DNA of 9,340 nucleotides from an uncultured Bacteroidales bacterium (GCA_900542185.1 UQMZ01000077.1:1-9340), one strand, 5' to 3'. Shown: positions 1-6,385, counted from the stretch's first letter. Notes: generated from the sequence alone by a model not told the origin. A program made the numbers and translations.

Positions 1-1
1 A

Positions 2-22
2 AGGGACGCAACGGGCGTCCCT
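2..22 (-). terminator. Hairpin, probable terminator of the HIT gene (edge-truncated)
   Basis: Bases 2-9 (agggacgc) pair perfectly with 15-22 (gcgtccct) around a five-base loop. The hairpin lies about 50 bases past the HIT stop codon on the minus strand. Only the first T of a possible U-tract is visible because the window ends here, so terminator function is inferred from position. On the plus strand no T-run follows the hairpin. Confidence 0.5.
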
Positions 23-71
23 CGTGAGTTTCATGAATTCGAGAATCGTAAGCGTCCTATCGCTGACGCCG

Positions 72-467
72 TCAGTCTTCCATCGCGCCGCTGATAGCCT
101 TGGCTATCTCGCGCATCTTCTCCGGATCCGGATCGGATATCTTGTTGGAGAAGTCCATGTCGCCCTCGCGCTGCAAGGGAACGAGATGGATGTGCGCGTG
201 CGGCACTTCCAGACCCAGGACCGTCACTCCGACCTTGCGACACGGCATGGCCTTCTTGATTGCCTTGGCCACTTTCTTCGCGAACAGCACCATCCCGGTA
301 AGTTCTTCGTCGTCGATGTCGAATATGTAATCGGTCTCATGCTTGGGCACCACCAGGGTATGGCCCCAGTTCACCGGATTGATGTCCAGGAATGCAAAAT
401 ACCTGTCGTCCTCCGCTATCTTGTAGCTCGGAATCTCCCCGGCGATTATTTTTGAAAAAATGGTCAT
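72..467 (-). CDS. HIT-family nucleotide hydrolase/transferase
   Basis: 131-residue histidine-triad protein, the usual length for bacterial Hint-like members, which hydrolyse nucleoside phosphoramidates and related nucleotides in the cytoplasm. The active-site triad HAHIHLVP is complete (His90, His92, His94), with the catalytic histidine expected in the middle of this motif. Other family features are the N-terminal TIFSKIIAGEIPSYKI segment, the FLDINP stretch (residues 27-31) and GHTLVVPK (35-42). I chose the ATG at 467 because the conserved N-terminus begins there; an upstream in-frame ATG at 515 would add 16 residues unlike the family. It lies downstream of greA on the same strand, a pairing I recall from other Bacteroidales. 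The two are probably cotranscribed at least in part, because the hairpin between them lacks a good U-tract. The exact substrate cannot be read from the sequence. Confidence 0.93.
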   Translation of the reverse strand: MTIFSKIIAGEIPSYKIAEDDRYFAFLDINPVNWGHTLVVPKHETDYIFDIDDEELTGMVLFAKKVAKAIKKAMPCRKVGVTVLGLEVPHAHIHLVPLQREGDMDFSNKISDPDPEKMREIAKAISGAMED

Positions 468-569
468 GGTTTTGTGATTTTTAAGCCCGGCTCGGCCGGA
501 CCGTGGGTTACGCAAGTGTCCGGAGGGCAGCTTTCAGTCCGGACAGACCGCTTGTATATAAGTTAATCA

Positions 570-603
570 GGCCCGACGCATATACCGCTATATGCATCGG
601 GCC
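570..603 (-). terminator. Long hairpin directly after greA
   Basis: A 15-base stem (570-584 with 589-603) closes a four-base loop (ccgc). The only defect on the plus strand, C577 opposite A596, becomes a G-U wobble in the minus-strand transcript, so the structure is built for the greA direction. It starts five bases past the greA stop. The following minus-strand sequence (tgattaacttatata) is only moderately U-rich, so this may be a weak terminator, an attenuator or a 3'-end stabilising hairpin allowing some read-through into the HIT gene. Two smaller dyads lie in the same gap: 517-523 with 539-545, and 487-491 with 495-499. Confidence 0.65.
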
Positions 604-608
604 GGGTA

Positions 609-1073
609 TTAAATTTCGATTTTGATGATTTCAAAGTCCATTACGCCCGCAGGCACCTGAACCTTGACCTTGTCTCCTACGTGATGGCCTATCAGGGCCT
701 TCGCTATGGGAGTGTTGCTCGCTATCTTCATCTCGCGCAGGTTCGCCTCGCTTTCCGTCACGATGGTGTAGGTCATCTGCATTCCGTTGGCCACGTTCTT
801 GATGGTGACCTTGTTCAGCAGCTGCACCTCCTCGGTGTTCAGCTTAGAGTCGTCTATGATGCGCGCGGTGGCTACCAGTTCCTTCAGCTTCGATATCTTC
901 ATCTCAAGCATCCCCTGGGCCTCCTTGGCCGCATCGTACTCGGCGTTCTCCGACAGGTCGCCCTTGTCGCGCGCCTCGGCTATCGCCTGTTTGATCAGGG
1001 GGCGCTGTGCCTCGAGTGCCGACAGCTCCTCCATCTTCTTATTATACCCTTCCTGAGTAAGATATGTTGCCAT
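609..1073 (-). CDS. greA: Transcription elongation factor GreA
   Basis: 154 residues, close to the usual 155-160. GreA enters the RNA polymerase secondary channel and stimulates cleavage of backtracked transcripts. Residues 1-75 form the antiparallel coiled coil. Its tip carries the signature GDLSENAEY, with the acidic pair Asp39 and Glu42 matching Asp41 and Glu44 of the E. coli protein, which hold the catalytic magnesium. Residues from about 80 form the C-terminal FKBP-like domain, ending in the typical PIAKALIGHHVGDKVKV segment (121-137). The ATG at 1073 gives the expected N-terminus (MATYLTQEGY). A canonical Bacteroidota promoter lies about 120 bases upstream (1194-1225). The gene is intact, GC-rich and divergent from the SufE-like gene. 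Confidence 0.97.
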   Translation of the reverse strand: MATYLTQEGYNKKMEELSALEAQRPLIKQAIAEARDKGDLSENAEYDAAKEAQGMLEMKISKLKELVATARIIDDSKLNTEEVQLLNKVTIKNVANGMQMTYTIVTESEANLREMKIASNTPIAKALIGHHVGDKVKVQVPAGVMDFEIIKIEI

Positions 1074-1092
1074 TGCTATAATTAGTTACTGA

Positions 1093-1100
1093 CAAAAATA
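1093..1100 (-). promoter_or_regulatory. Possible second -7 box for greA
   Basis: On the minus strand this reads TATTTTTG, which fits TAnnTTTG. Transcription would begin near 1086, leaving a leader of about a dozen bases. I see no good -33 TTTG at the right distance, so it is weaker than the promoter at 1194-1225. Confidence 0.3.
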
Positions 1101-1193
1101 GTGTTAAAAAATACCCCCGGGCAGCATTGATTCCGTCTCAATGTCCCAGGAGATGCTCCTTGCCGACTTGCGTCAGTGGTGTATTTCACGCCA

Positions 1194-1225
1194 CAAAGTT
1201 AGCTAATTTTATTCATTCCACCAAA
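1194..1225 (-). promoter_or_regulatory. Promoter for greA, Bacteroidota type
   Basis: Minus strand: TTTG (1222-1225), a 20-base spacer, then TAACTTTG (1194-1201), a full match to TTTG-N19-21-TAnnTTTG. Transcription should start near 1187, giving greA a leader of roughly 114 bases. The leader contains a short dyad, CATTGA at 1125-1130 with TCAATG at 1138-1143. Confidence 0.7.
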
Positions 1226-1253
1226 AAACTGCCGTTTTTAAATGATTTTTTAT

Positions 1254-1261
1254 TAACTTTG
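1254..1261 (+). promoter_or_regulatory. -7 promoter element for the SufE-like gene
   Basis: TAACTTTG matches TAnnTTTG exactly and lies 67 bases before the ATG. The -33 side is poor: only a T-run at 1235-1239, closer than usual. It is the same octamer as in the divergent greA promoter, about 60 bases away on the other strand. Confidence 0.5.
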
Positions 1262-1328
1262 ACCTTTGGTAAAGACAAATGCTCATTATTAACGTAAAAA
1301 TCGCCTTCAGGACAAGGCACCTTGATAT

Positions 1329-1763
1329 ATGACAATCAACGAAGCACAAGACGAGATAATAGATGAGTTCGAGGCCCTTGGCCCCGACTGGATGGACCGT
1401 TACGCATACATCATCGAACAGGGCAACACGCTGCCTCCGTTTCCCGAGGCCGACAAGACCGCGGCCAACCTGATAGAGGGATGCCAGAGCCGCGTATGGA
1501 TCGCGGCCTCGCGTCCCGACGGCAGCCACATTCATTTCGAAGCCGACTCCGACGCCCTTATAGTCAAGGGCATCGTGGCCCTGTTGATGCGCGTGCTCAA
1601 CGACCGCACTCCGCACGAGATACTGGACGCCGACCTCTATTTCATCGACCGCATCGGTCTGGCCTCCCACCTGTCGCCCACCCGCAGCAACGGCCTCCTG
1701 GCCATGATGAAGCAGATTCGCGACTACGCCACCGCATACAACCTCCTTGACAAGAAGCAGTGA
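1329..1763 (+). CDS. sufE: SufE-like sulfur acceptor protein
   Basis: 144 residues, the normal length for SufE. SufE accepts persulfide sulfur from the SufS cysteine desulfurase, stimulates it, and passes the sulfur to the SUF scaffold for iron-sulfur cluster assembly in the cytoplasm. The hallmark is GCQSRVW with the acceptor cysteine at residue 52, equivalent to Cys51 of E. coli SufE. Further family features are the YIIEQG segment (28-32), the polar LPPFPEADKT loop (35-44), ALIVKGIVALL (76-86) and the GLASHLSPTRSNG segment (110-122). No sufBCDS genes lie nearby, so the partner desulfurase is elsewhere. The start is fixed by the conserved N-terminal helix. It is followed closely by the transporter gene, with which it may be transcribed. 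Confidence 0.93.
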   Translation: MTINEAQDEIIDEFEALGPDWMDRYAYIIEQGNTLPPFPEADKTAANLIEGCQSRVWIAASRPDGSHIHFEADSDALIVKGIVALLMRVLNDRTPHEILDADLYFIDRIGLASHLSPTRSNGLLAMMKQIRDYATAYNLLDKKQ

Positions 1764-1770
1764 TGTGTCC

Positions 1771-1811
1771 TTAAAGTCCTTAAAGTCCTTAAAGACCCTA
1801 AAGTCCTTAAA
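1771..1811 (+). repeat. 9-base tandem repeat (TTAAAGTCC) between sufE and the transporter
   Basis: Four and a half units: 1771-1779 and 1780-1788 are identical (TTAAAGTCC), 1789-1797 has one change (TTAAAGACC), 1798-1806 has one change (CTAAAGTCC), and 1807-1811 is a partial TTAAA. The array lies 7 bases after the sufE stop and 21 bases before the transporter ATG, in the transporter's leader. Unit number could vary by slippage without affecting any reading frame. I see no TAnnTTTG promoter in this gap. Confidence 0.85.
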
Positions 1812-1832
1812 AATTACGTAAACTCTTAATAT

Positions 1833-3503
1833 ATGCTACTATCGATTTCGCAATTCTGGCAGGAACATTCGGCTTTGGCCATCCTGCTGTGCATCCTGGT
1901 GATAGTGATACCGCTGCTGGTATTCTACTGCATCAAGGCACACCGTGACCACCCCAAGGGACTGATACCGGCGGCCATCGCCAACATGGGCGAGCGCTTC
2001 GGCTATTACATCATGAACGCCGTGCTGCTGCTGTTCCTCTGCTCCAAGTTCGGCATCAGCGACGCCGCCGCCGGCTGGATCTACGCCGTGTTCTATTTCC
2101 TTATCTATGTGCTCAGCCTCCCCGGCGGCATGATAGCCGACCGCACACAGAAATACAAGGGCACCATCATCAGCGGTCTGCTGGCTATGGCCGTGGGCTA
2201 TGGTCTGCTCTCCATCCCCGTCTTCTCCGACGGCCCCGCCGGAGGCGTGTCGTGGGTACTGGTGTTCACATGCTTCGCACTGTTCATCATCGCGTTCGGC
2301 AACGGTCTGTTCAAGGGCAACCTGCAGGCCATCGTGGGCCAGCTCTACGACAACTTCGAGGCCGAGGCTGCCAAGAAGGGCCCCAAGGAGCTGGAGATTG
2401 CCAAGAGCCGCCGCGACTCCGGTTTCCAGATCTTCTACGTGTTCATCAACATCGGCGGCGTGATCGCACCGTTCATCGCCCCGCTGCTGCGTGAGTTCTG
2501 GCTCAAGGCCCATCACCTGGCTTACAACGCCGACCTGCCCCGTCTGTGCCACAAGCTGCTCAACGACGCCGGCAACATGTCGGCCGGCGACCACGCCAAC
2601 CTCGTCGAGCTGGCTGGCAAGGTCGGTTACGAAGGAGCCGTAGACAGCGGTTTCTGCACGCAGTATCTCGAGATATTCAACACTGGCGTCCACTTCTCGT
2701 TCATCGCCTCGGTTGTGGCCATGCTCATATCTCTTGCAGTGTTCGCATGGGTCATGAAGCGCCTGCCCAACCCCGTGAAGAAAGCCAAGAACACCGGCGA
2801 CGTTTCGGCTGCCGACGCCGCTCACGACGCCAAGGAGATCAAGCAACGCATGTTCGCCCTCTACGCCGTACTGCTCGTGGTGGTGTTCTTCTGGTTCTCG
2901 TTCCATCAGAACGGCCAGTCGCTGTCGGTATTCGCCCGCGACTTCGTCAGGACCGACAACGTCGCTCCTGAGATATGGCAGTGCATCAATCCCTTCTTCG
3001 TGATCGTGCTCACCCCCATCATCATGTGGATATTCGCCGCCCTGGCACGCCGCAACAAGGACATCTCCACCCCCAAGAAGATTGCCTTCGGTATGGCCAT
3101 CACCGCCATGGCGTATGTATTCCTGATGGTGGTATCGATTGTCTATAACTATCCTTCGGGCGAGGAATTCAAGGGACTCGCCGAGGCTGTCAAGGAGTCG
3201 ATGAAGGCCGGCCCCGTCGTGCTGATACTGACCTACTTCTTCCTCACGGTGGCCGAACTGTTCATCTCGCCCCTCGGACTATCGTTCGTATCAAAGATTG
3301 CGCCCAAGCATCTGCAGGGCATCTGCCAGGGTCTGTGGCTGTCGTCCACGGCCATCGGCAACCTGTTCATCGCCCTTGGCGTCACGATGCTCAACTCCTT
3401 CCCCTATCAGTGGGAATGCTGGGCCGTATTCGCCGGCCTATGCCTCCTCTCCATGACCGTGATGTTTTCCATGGTCAACTGGCTGGAGCGCGTCACCAAG
3501 TAG
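1833..3503 (+). CDS. POT/PTR-family proton-coupled peptide MFS transporter
   Basis: 556-residue inner-membrane protein of the proton-dependent oligopeptide transporter family, expected to import di- and tripeptides. Evidence: an N-terminal hydrophobic helix (14-34); the POT helix-1 motif as NMGERFGYY (51-59); FYVFINIGG (201-209), matching the second PTR signature FYxxINxGS; FWFSFHQNGQSL (353-364); and LTVAELFISPLGLSFVSK (471-488) with the family glutamate Glu475. About a dozen further hydrophobic segments are spread over the length. A soluble loop of about 60 residues (220-280) lies between helices. The first Glu of the classical ExxER proton-coupling motif is Asn51, which I recall as usual in Bacteroidetes members (ANxGERFGYY). 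The ATG at 1833 gives a normal N-terminus. The gene is strongly GC-rich and ends at a good terminator. The substrate is inferred from family only. Confidence 0.92.
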   Translation: MLLSISQFWQEHSALAILLCILVIVIPLLVFYCIKAHRDHPKGLIPAAIANMGERFGYYIMNAVLLLFLCSKFGISDAAAGWIYAVFYFLIYVLSLPGGMIADRTQKYKGTIISGLLAMAVGYGLLSIPVFSDGPAGGVSWVLVFTCFALFIIAFGNGLFKGNLQAIVGQLYDNFEAEAAKKGPKELEIAKSRRDSGFQIFYVFINIGGVIAPFIAPLLREFWLKAHHLAYNADLPRLCHKLLNDAGNMSAGDHANLVELAGKVGYEGAVDSGFCTQYLEIFNTGVHFSFIASVVAMLISLAVFAWVMKRLPNPVKKAKNTGDVSAADAAHDAKEIKQRMFALYAVLLVVVFFWFSFHQNGQSLSVFARDFVRTDNVAPEIWQCINPFFVIVLTPIIMWIFAALARRNKDISTPKKIAFGMAITAMAYVFLMVVSIVYNYPSGEEFKGLAEAVKESMKAGPVVLILTYFFLTVAELFISPLGLSFVSKIAPKHLQGICQGLWLSSTAIGNLFIALGVTMLNSFPYQWECWAVFAGLCLLSMTVMFSMVNWLERVTK

Positions 3504-3531
3504 CGCCCGCATCTGCGAATCAATCATAAAA

Positions 3532-3575
3532 GGGAACTTCCGTCGAATATGGCGGGAGTTCCCCTTAACTTTTTT
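3532..3575 (+). terminator. Intrinsic terminator of the transporter gene
   Basis: A 13-base stem (3532-3544 with 3551-3563) includes two G-U wobbles that pair only in the plus-strand transcript, and closes the loop gaatat. A T-rich tract (3565-3575) follows. It lies 28 bases past the transporter stop. It also marks the edge between the GC-rich core and the AT-rich accessory patch. Confidence 0.88.
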
Positions 3576-3580
3576 GACAT

Positions 3581-3877
3581 TTGTGTGTTACTGCCCGTCT
3601 CTATCGTAGCGAAGAACCGAAAAGAAATCAAATAGGAACTGGACAAGAGAATCCGAATAACCACCCAGGTTCAGAGAAAGGTTCAGAGAAAACGCGCGAC
3701 AGGATAGTTCGCGAAATGAAGGGGAACCCCACAGTTACCATTAATGAACTTGCAACAATGCTATCCATATCAGACAGAGCCGTTTCTAAACATCTCAAGA
3801 AATTACAGGAAGATGGCAAAATAAGGCGTGTAGGCGCAGACCGAGGAGGCTCATGGGAAGTAATCAATCCTGAATAA
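3581..3877 (+). pseudogene. C-terminal winged-helix fragment of a larger lost regulator/ATP-binding gene
   Basis: The open frame (98 codons from a TTG) begins immediately after an in-frame stop at 3575-3577, inside the T-tract of the preceding terminator, and has no convincing start or promoter. Residues 1-37 are polar and low-complexity, with a perfect 12-base tandem duplication (3668-3679 and 3680-3691) encoding GSEKGSEK. Residues 38-98 form a compact winged helix: TVTINELATMLSISDRAVSK is the helix-turn-helix, and GKIRRVGADRGGSWEV is the wing. This layout matches the C-terminal tail of Bacteroidetes AlbA/Schlafen-type ATP-binding proteins (often annotated as putative transcriptional regulators or RecG-like), whose 300-400 residue N-terminal part is absent. 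An ATG at 3716 could express the winged helix alone (53 residues). I infer a truncated remnant; a small stand-alone DNA-binding protein is the alternative. Confidence 0.6.
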
Positions 3878-3925
3878 TGTCATTGCATTTTCCGCATTAT
3901 CCGTATTTTCATAGTGACTACTGGA

Positions 3926-4036
3926 ATGACATGGTGGTTTTATGCGTTGCTCCTAAACACCGACCATTCAATCGCATTGCTCTTATTTGTAATTATAAAT
4001 GTTATAAAACGCAAGAAGACAGGAAATGCCCGATGA
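3926..4036 (+). CDS. Possible 36-residue membrane peptide
   Basis: A short ORF, MTWWFYALLLNTDHSIALLL followed by FVIINVIKRKKTGNAR: two hydrophobic stretches separated by a polar NTDHS turn, then a basic tail, like a small membrane peptide. An in-frame GTG at 3914 would add four residues. There is no clear promoter, and a second short frame (3877-4050, 57 codons, beginning at the TAATG overlap with the preceding stop) covers the same bases with a less protein-like sequence. I do not recognise it. The rest of 3878-4173 contains nothing else I can support. Confidence 0.25.
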   Translation: MTWWFYALLLNTDHSIALLLFVIINVIKRKKTGNAR

Positions 4037-4173
4037 ATTATTACAGATGAAGGAGAGTTTTAAAGGGATTACAGGTTGATTCCACCTCATCCTCTCTCAA
4101 TCAGTTGGCTTGATTTATCTGACATATACAAAACCCGAACCAAACTAATTCGACCAGCAACATCCATGACAGT

Positions 4174-4218
4174 TCCAAATATGTCATAAAAATCATAGAT
4201 TTGGAAACGTGACGCAGG
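4174..4218 (+). repeat. Dyad-containing repeat, copy A, upstream of the AAA+ ATPase
   Basis: About 45 bases with a CCAAAT (4175-4180) ... ATTTGG (4199-4204) dyad, a shared TCATAAAAAT core and a shared CGTGAxGCA tail. It is very similar to copy B, 86 bases downstream. Unlike copy B it is not followed by a -7 box. Its tail forms a tiny ACGCA/TGCGT hairpin (4212-4224). Confidence 0.7.
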
Positions 4219-4259
4219 ATGCGTTATGGATAGAATAAACCACAATAGTACGTCATGCT

Positions 4260-4303
4260 TCCAAATCTCATAAAAATATCGAGATTTGGCAGCGTGATGC
4301 AAG
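4260..4303 (+). repeat. Dyad-containing repeat, copy B, overlapping the ATPase promoter
   Basis: Same element as copy A. The arms CCAAATCT (4261-4268) and AGATTTGG (4282-4289) form a perfect 8-base inverted repeat around a 13-base AT-rich centre containing TCATAAAAAT, followed by CGTGATGCAAG. The right arm contains the TTTG that would serve as the -33 box, so a protein bound here would cover the promoter. Confidence 0.75.
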
Positions 4304-4319
4304 TTTTTTATTATCTTTG
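4285..4319 (+). promoter_or_regulatory. Promoter of the AAA+ ATPase gene
   Basis: TTTG (4285-4288), a 23-base spacer, then TATCTTTG (4312-4319), which fits TAnnTTTG. The spacer is a little longer than usual. Transcription would start near 4326, leaving about a dozen bases before the ATG at 4338. Confidence 0.55.
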
Positions 4320-4337
4320 CAGTCTAAATCCTTACAT

Positions 4338-5764
4338 ATGTTGATAGGAAGGAATAAAGAGATACAAGAGCTTCAACAGGCTTATGATTCGGACGAGTCT
4401 AAGTTTGTTGCTATTTTCGGGCGTCGAAGAATCGGAAAGACTTATCTTGTGAGAGAGGTCTTTCAGGATAAATTTGCGTTTACCTACCTCCGGAATGGCC
4501 AATGCCTCGACAAAAGGACAACTTCTGAGATTTTATTTGTCTCTGAAAGATCATGGCTATAAGAGTACTGCAAGGCCGAACAATTGGATTGAGGCCTTCT
4601 ATATGCTTGAACAGTTTCTGAAAGAACTTCCGGAAGGTAAAAAGGTTGTGTTCTTAGATGAGCTACCTTGGATGGATGCCCCAAAATCAAGTTTTATGCC
4701 GGCATTTGAGAATTTCTGGAATGCCTGGGCATCTGCGAGAAAAGATATACTTCTTATTGTTTGTGGCTCCGCTACTTCATGGATGATAAAGAAGATACTG
4801 AAGAATAGAGGTGGGCTACATAACAGATTAAACAATCAAATTCATCTACAGCCTTTCAATTTGCATGAATGTGAATTATATGCAAAGGGTATTCATCTGC
4901 CTATGGAGCGGCAAGAGATAATGGAGGCTTATATGGTATTTGGAGGCATCCCATTCTATTGGTCATTGCTCAATAAATCACTTAGTCTGCCGCAAAATAT
5001 TGATGCATTGTTTTTTTGGGGAAGATTCCAAGTTGAAGAATGAGTTTACGGAATTATATTCATCGCTCTTTAAACAGCCTGATGCATACCTTGAAATCAT
5101 CACCGTTTTAGCAAAAAAGAAAATCGGGATGACACGGGATGAGATAATTGAAAATGCTAATATCGCAACCAGTGGTCAGCTTACTAAGCATCTTGAGGAT
5201 CTGGAGAATTGTGGTTTTATCCGCCGTTATCAGGCAATAGGGGCAAAAACGAAGAACGCCCTCTATCAGCTCATTGACACCTTCACACTGTTCTATTTCA
5301 AGTTTATGGAAGACAGGAAGAATACGGATACTAATTATTGGTCGAAGATCCAGATGACCCCCATTTTTCATTCATGGAGCGGTCTTGCTTTCGAAAGGGT
5401 GTGCCTCCTGCATTCGGAACAGATAAAGAAAGCTATTGGAATAAGCGGCGTAATCACAAATGAATGCTCATGGCGTACAGCTGCTGATGATGAGCATTCC
5501 GGGGCACAGATTGACCTCTTGATTGACCGAAGCGATAAAGTGATTAATCTCTGTGAGATTAAATATTCCGACAACCCTTACACCATCGATAAGAAGTATA
5601 TGGAGAACCTGCGCAATAAAGTCGCGTTGTTTCGCCAAATTACAAAGACACGCAAAGGAATTGCCCTGACAATGATAACAAGTTCCGGACTTGTGAAGAA
5701 CTCATATTCGATGAATAACATTCACTCGCAAGTAACGGCAGATGATTTGTTTGTGGACGCATAA
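4338..5764 (+). pseudogene. AAA+ ATPase with PD-(D/E)XK-like C-terminus (archaeal ATPase/DUF234 type), two frameshifts
   Basis: Removing one base near 4488 and one in the T7G4 run at 5011-5021 restores a continuous 474-residue protein, close to the size I recall for the family. In that protein: Walker A GRRRIGKT (28-35); Walker B VVFLDE with Asp107-Glu108; the sensor-like segment LLIVCGSATSW (138-148); a winged-helix region (about 245-310, with MTRDEIIENANIATSGQLTK); and a C-terminal nuclease-like core, QIDLLI (390-395, Asp392) and CEIKY (405-409, Glu406, Lys408), as in DUF234 proteins. As sequenced, frame 1 runs 4338-4562, frame 2 carries the ATPase middle to 5043, and frame 3 carries the remainder to 5764, so no piece is a complete ATPase. 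The start is the ATG at 4338; an upstream in-frame TTG lies inside the -7 box. Base composition is AT-rich compared with the transporter, suggesting transfer. The role of this family in Bacteroidetes is not established. The disruption could also be a sequencing error, at least at the homopolymer. Confidence 0.85.
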
Positions 5765-5857
5765 GACTCCGGGGGTTGCCGACAAATCAGCATAATAATC
5801 AGGAGGGAGGATGAGCATTGTGTTTTTGCGCTGATTGTTGCCTTATAAAAATTAGAG

Positions 5858-6079
5858 ATGTTTATACGTTCATGGTTCATATCAGCTATACTTCATATCG
5901 GAGGCGGACTTCAACATGGATGTCTGCGGCTGTTCCGTCGCGGACAGAAAGTGACATATCAGCAAATCCGCTATGGTTCGGAGGATTTCAGCTATATCGA
6001 CCATGCCGACAACAATCTTGCCAACGGATTTCTCAGCTTCCTCGTTCTCGCAGTGATTCTGATTCTAATAGCCAAATAA
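5858..6079 (+). CDS. Small membrane protein, unknown
   Basis: 73 residues. An N-terminal hydrophobic segment (about 5-22, FISAILHIGGGLQHG) is followed by a basic stretch (RLFRRGQK), a polar middle (QQIRYGSEDFSYIDHADN) and a strongly hydrophobic C-terminal helix (55-72, GFLSFLVLAVILILIAK). It could be a single- or double-spanning inner-membrane protein. I do not recognise the family. No TAnnTTTG promoter is evident upstream (5765-5857). The sequence is richer in GC than the ATPase before it, so it may belong to the older chromosome. A short ORF begins 16 bases after its stop. The frame is protein-like but unsupported by any domain I know. Confidence 0.5.
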   Translation: MFIRSWFISAILHIGGGLQHGCLRLFRRGQKVTYQQIRYGSEDFSYIDHADNNLANGFLSFLVLAVILILIAK

Positions 6080-6094
6080 TACAATATATCCGCC

Positions 6095-6205
6095 ATGACT
6101 ATAAAAGAATTTTCAAAACAGCTTTGTTCCATTCATAGCTCCAGACAAAACAGACAGGTAACCCCAGCTGAATATTTTCAAAGAAATTCGTCCAGCGATT
6201 TATGA
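6095..6205 (+). CDS. Short ORF, possibly a truncated gene start
   Basis: 36 codons beginning MTIKEFSKQLCSIHSSRQNR, 16 bases after the small membrane protein stop, the spacing expected of a second gene in an operon. The start looks like a genuine soluble N-terminus, but it ends (TGA 6203-6205) inside the minus-strand DUF4143 remnant. I infer that a longer gene was cut off when that remnant arrived or was rearranged. It may equally be a chance frame. Confidence 0.25.
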   Translation: MTIKEFSKQLCSIHSSRQNRQVTPAEYFQRNSSSDL

Positions 6206-6343
6206 GTCTTGTACCCTGATGACTTCATTTCTATCGGCGAAATCTTACTTCCATAAGCCTATATCTCCGACGTAGATTTTAAAGTAGTCCTTATCATAAT
6301 CCAACGCAAGGCCATTTGCCGGATGCGCCGTATGATAATTCAT
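6164..6343 (-). pseudogene. Remnant of a DUF4143-type AAA ATPase
   Basis: Minus-strand reading from the ATG at 6343 gives MNYHTAHPANGLALDYDKDY followed by FKIYVGDIGLWK and a stop at 6245-6247. The next frame, 6246 down to 6164, gives KISPIEMKSSGYKTHKSLDE, then FL, a stop (6178-6180), and KYSA. From memory these two blocks match separate parts of Bacteroidetes ATP-binding proteins with AAA_14/DUF4143 domains: the FKIYVGDxGLF block, and the late PIEVKSSGYKTHxSLDxF block with its nuclease-like ExK. In intact members they are separated by roughly 80 residues, so an internal deletion joins them here, and the whole N-terminal ATPase half is gone. A promoter-like sequence remains directly upstream (6356-6385). 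Almost certainly non-functional. Confidence 0.75.
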
Positions 6344-6355
6344 TGATTCTCTGGC

Positions 6356-6385
6356 CAAAAGTAATAAAAAATTTCTATTCGCAAA
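6356..6385 (-). promoter_or_regulatory. Orphan promoter of the DUF4143 remnant
   Basis: Minus strand: TTTG (6382-6385), an 18-base spacer, then TACTTTTG (6356-6363), which fits TAnnTTTG. It lies 13 bases before the ATG at 6343, a very short leader. The -33 box falls inside the first CGCAAAATTTT repeat. The promoter may still fire but has only a gene remnant below it. Confidence 0.5.

Noticed and set aside
24..455. Plus-strand open frame (143 codons) opposite the HIT gene
   Set aside because: The minus strand carries a complete HIT triad and the family N-terminus; the plus frame has no recognisable features.
1839..2906. Long minus-strand open frame (355 codons) opposite the peptide transporter
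   Set aside because: It is antisense to a clearly recognised transporter, is rich in His, Glu, Gln and Val as expected from reverse-complemented GC-rich codons, and has no motif or start context. A shadow frame.
4087..4302. Minus-strand open frame (71 codons) over the two dyad repeats
   Set aside because: Its similar peptide segments come directly from the repeated DNA elements, and it runs against the ATPase promoter. Better explained as regulatory DNA.
5011..5021. Programmed frameshifting at the T7G4 run
   Set aside because: A second, unrelated shift near 4488 would also have to be bypassed to make the ATPase, and that site has no slippery sequence. Decay or sequence error is simpler.
5818..6138. 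Plus-strand open frame (106 codons) overlapping the small membrane protein
   Set aside because: It is rich in Ser, Arg and Cys with no hydrophobic order, while the overlapping 73-residue frame has a clear membrane helix.
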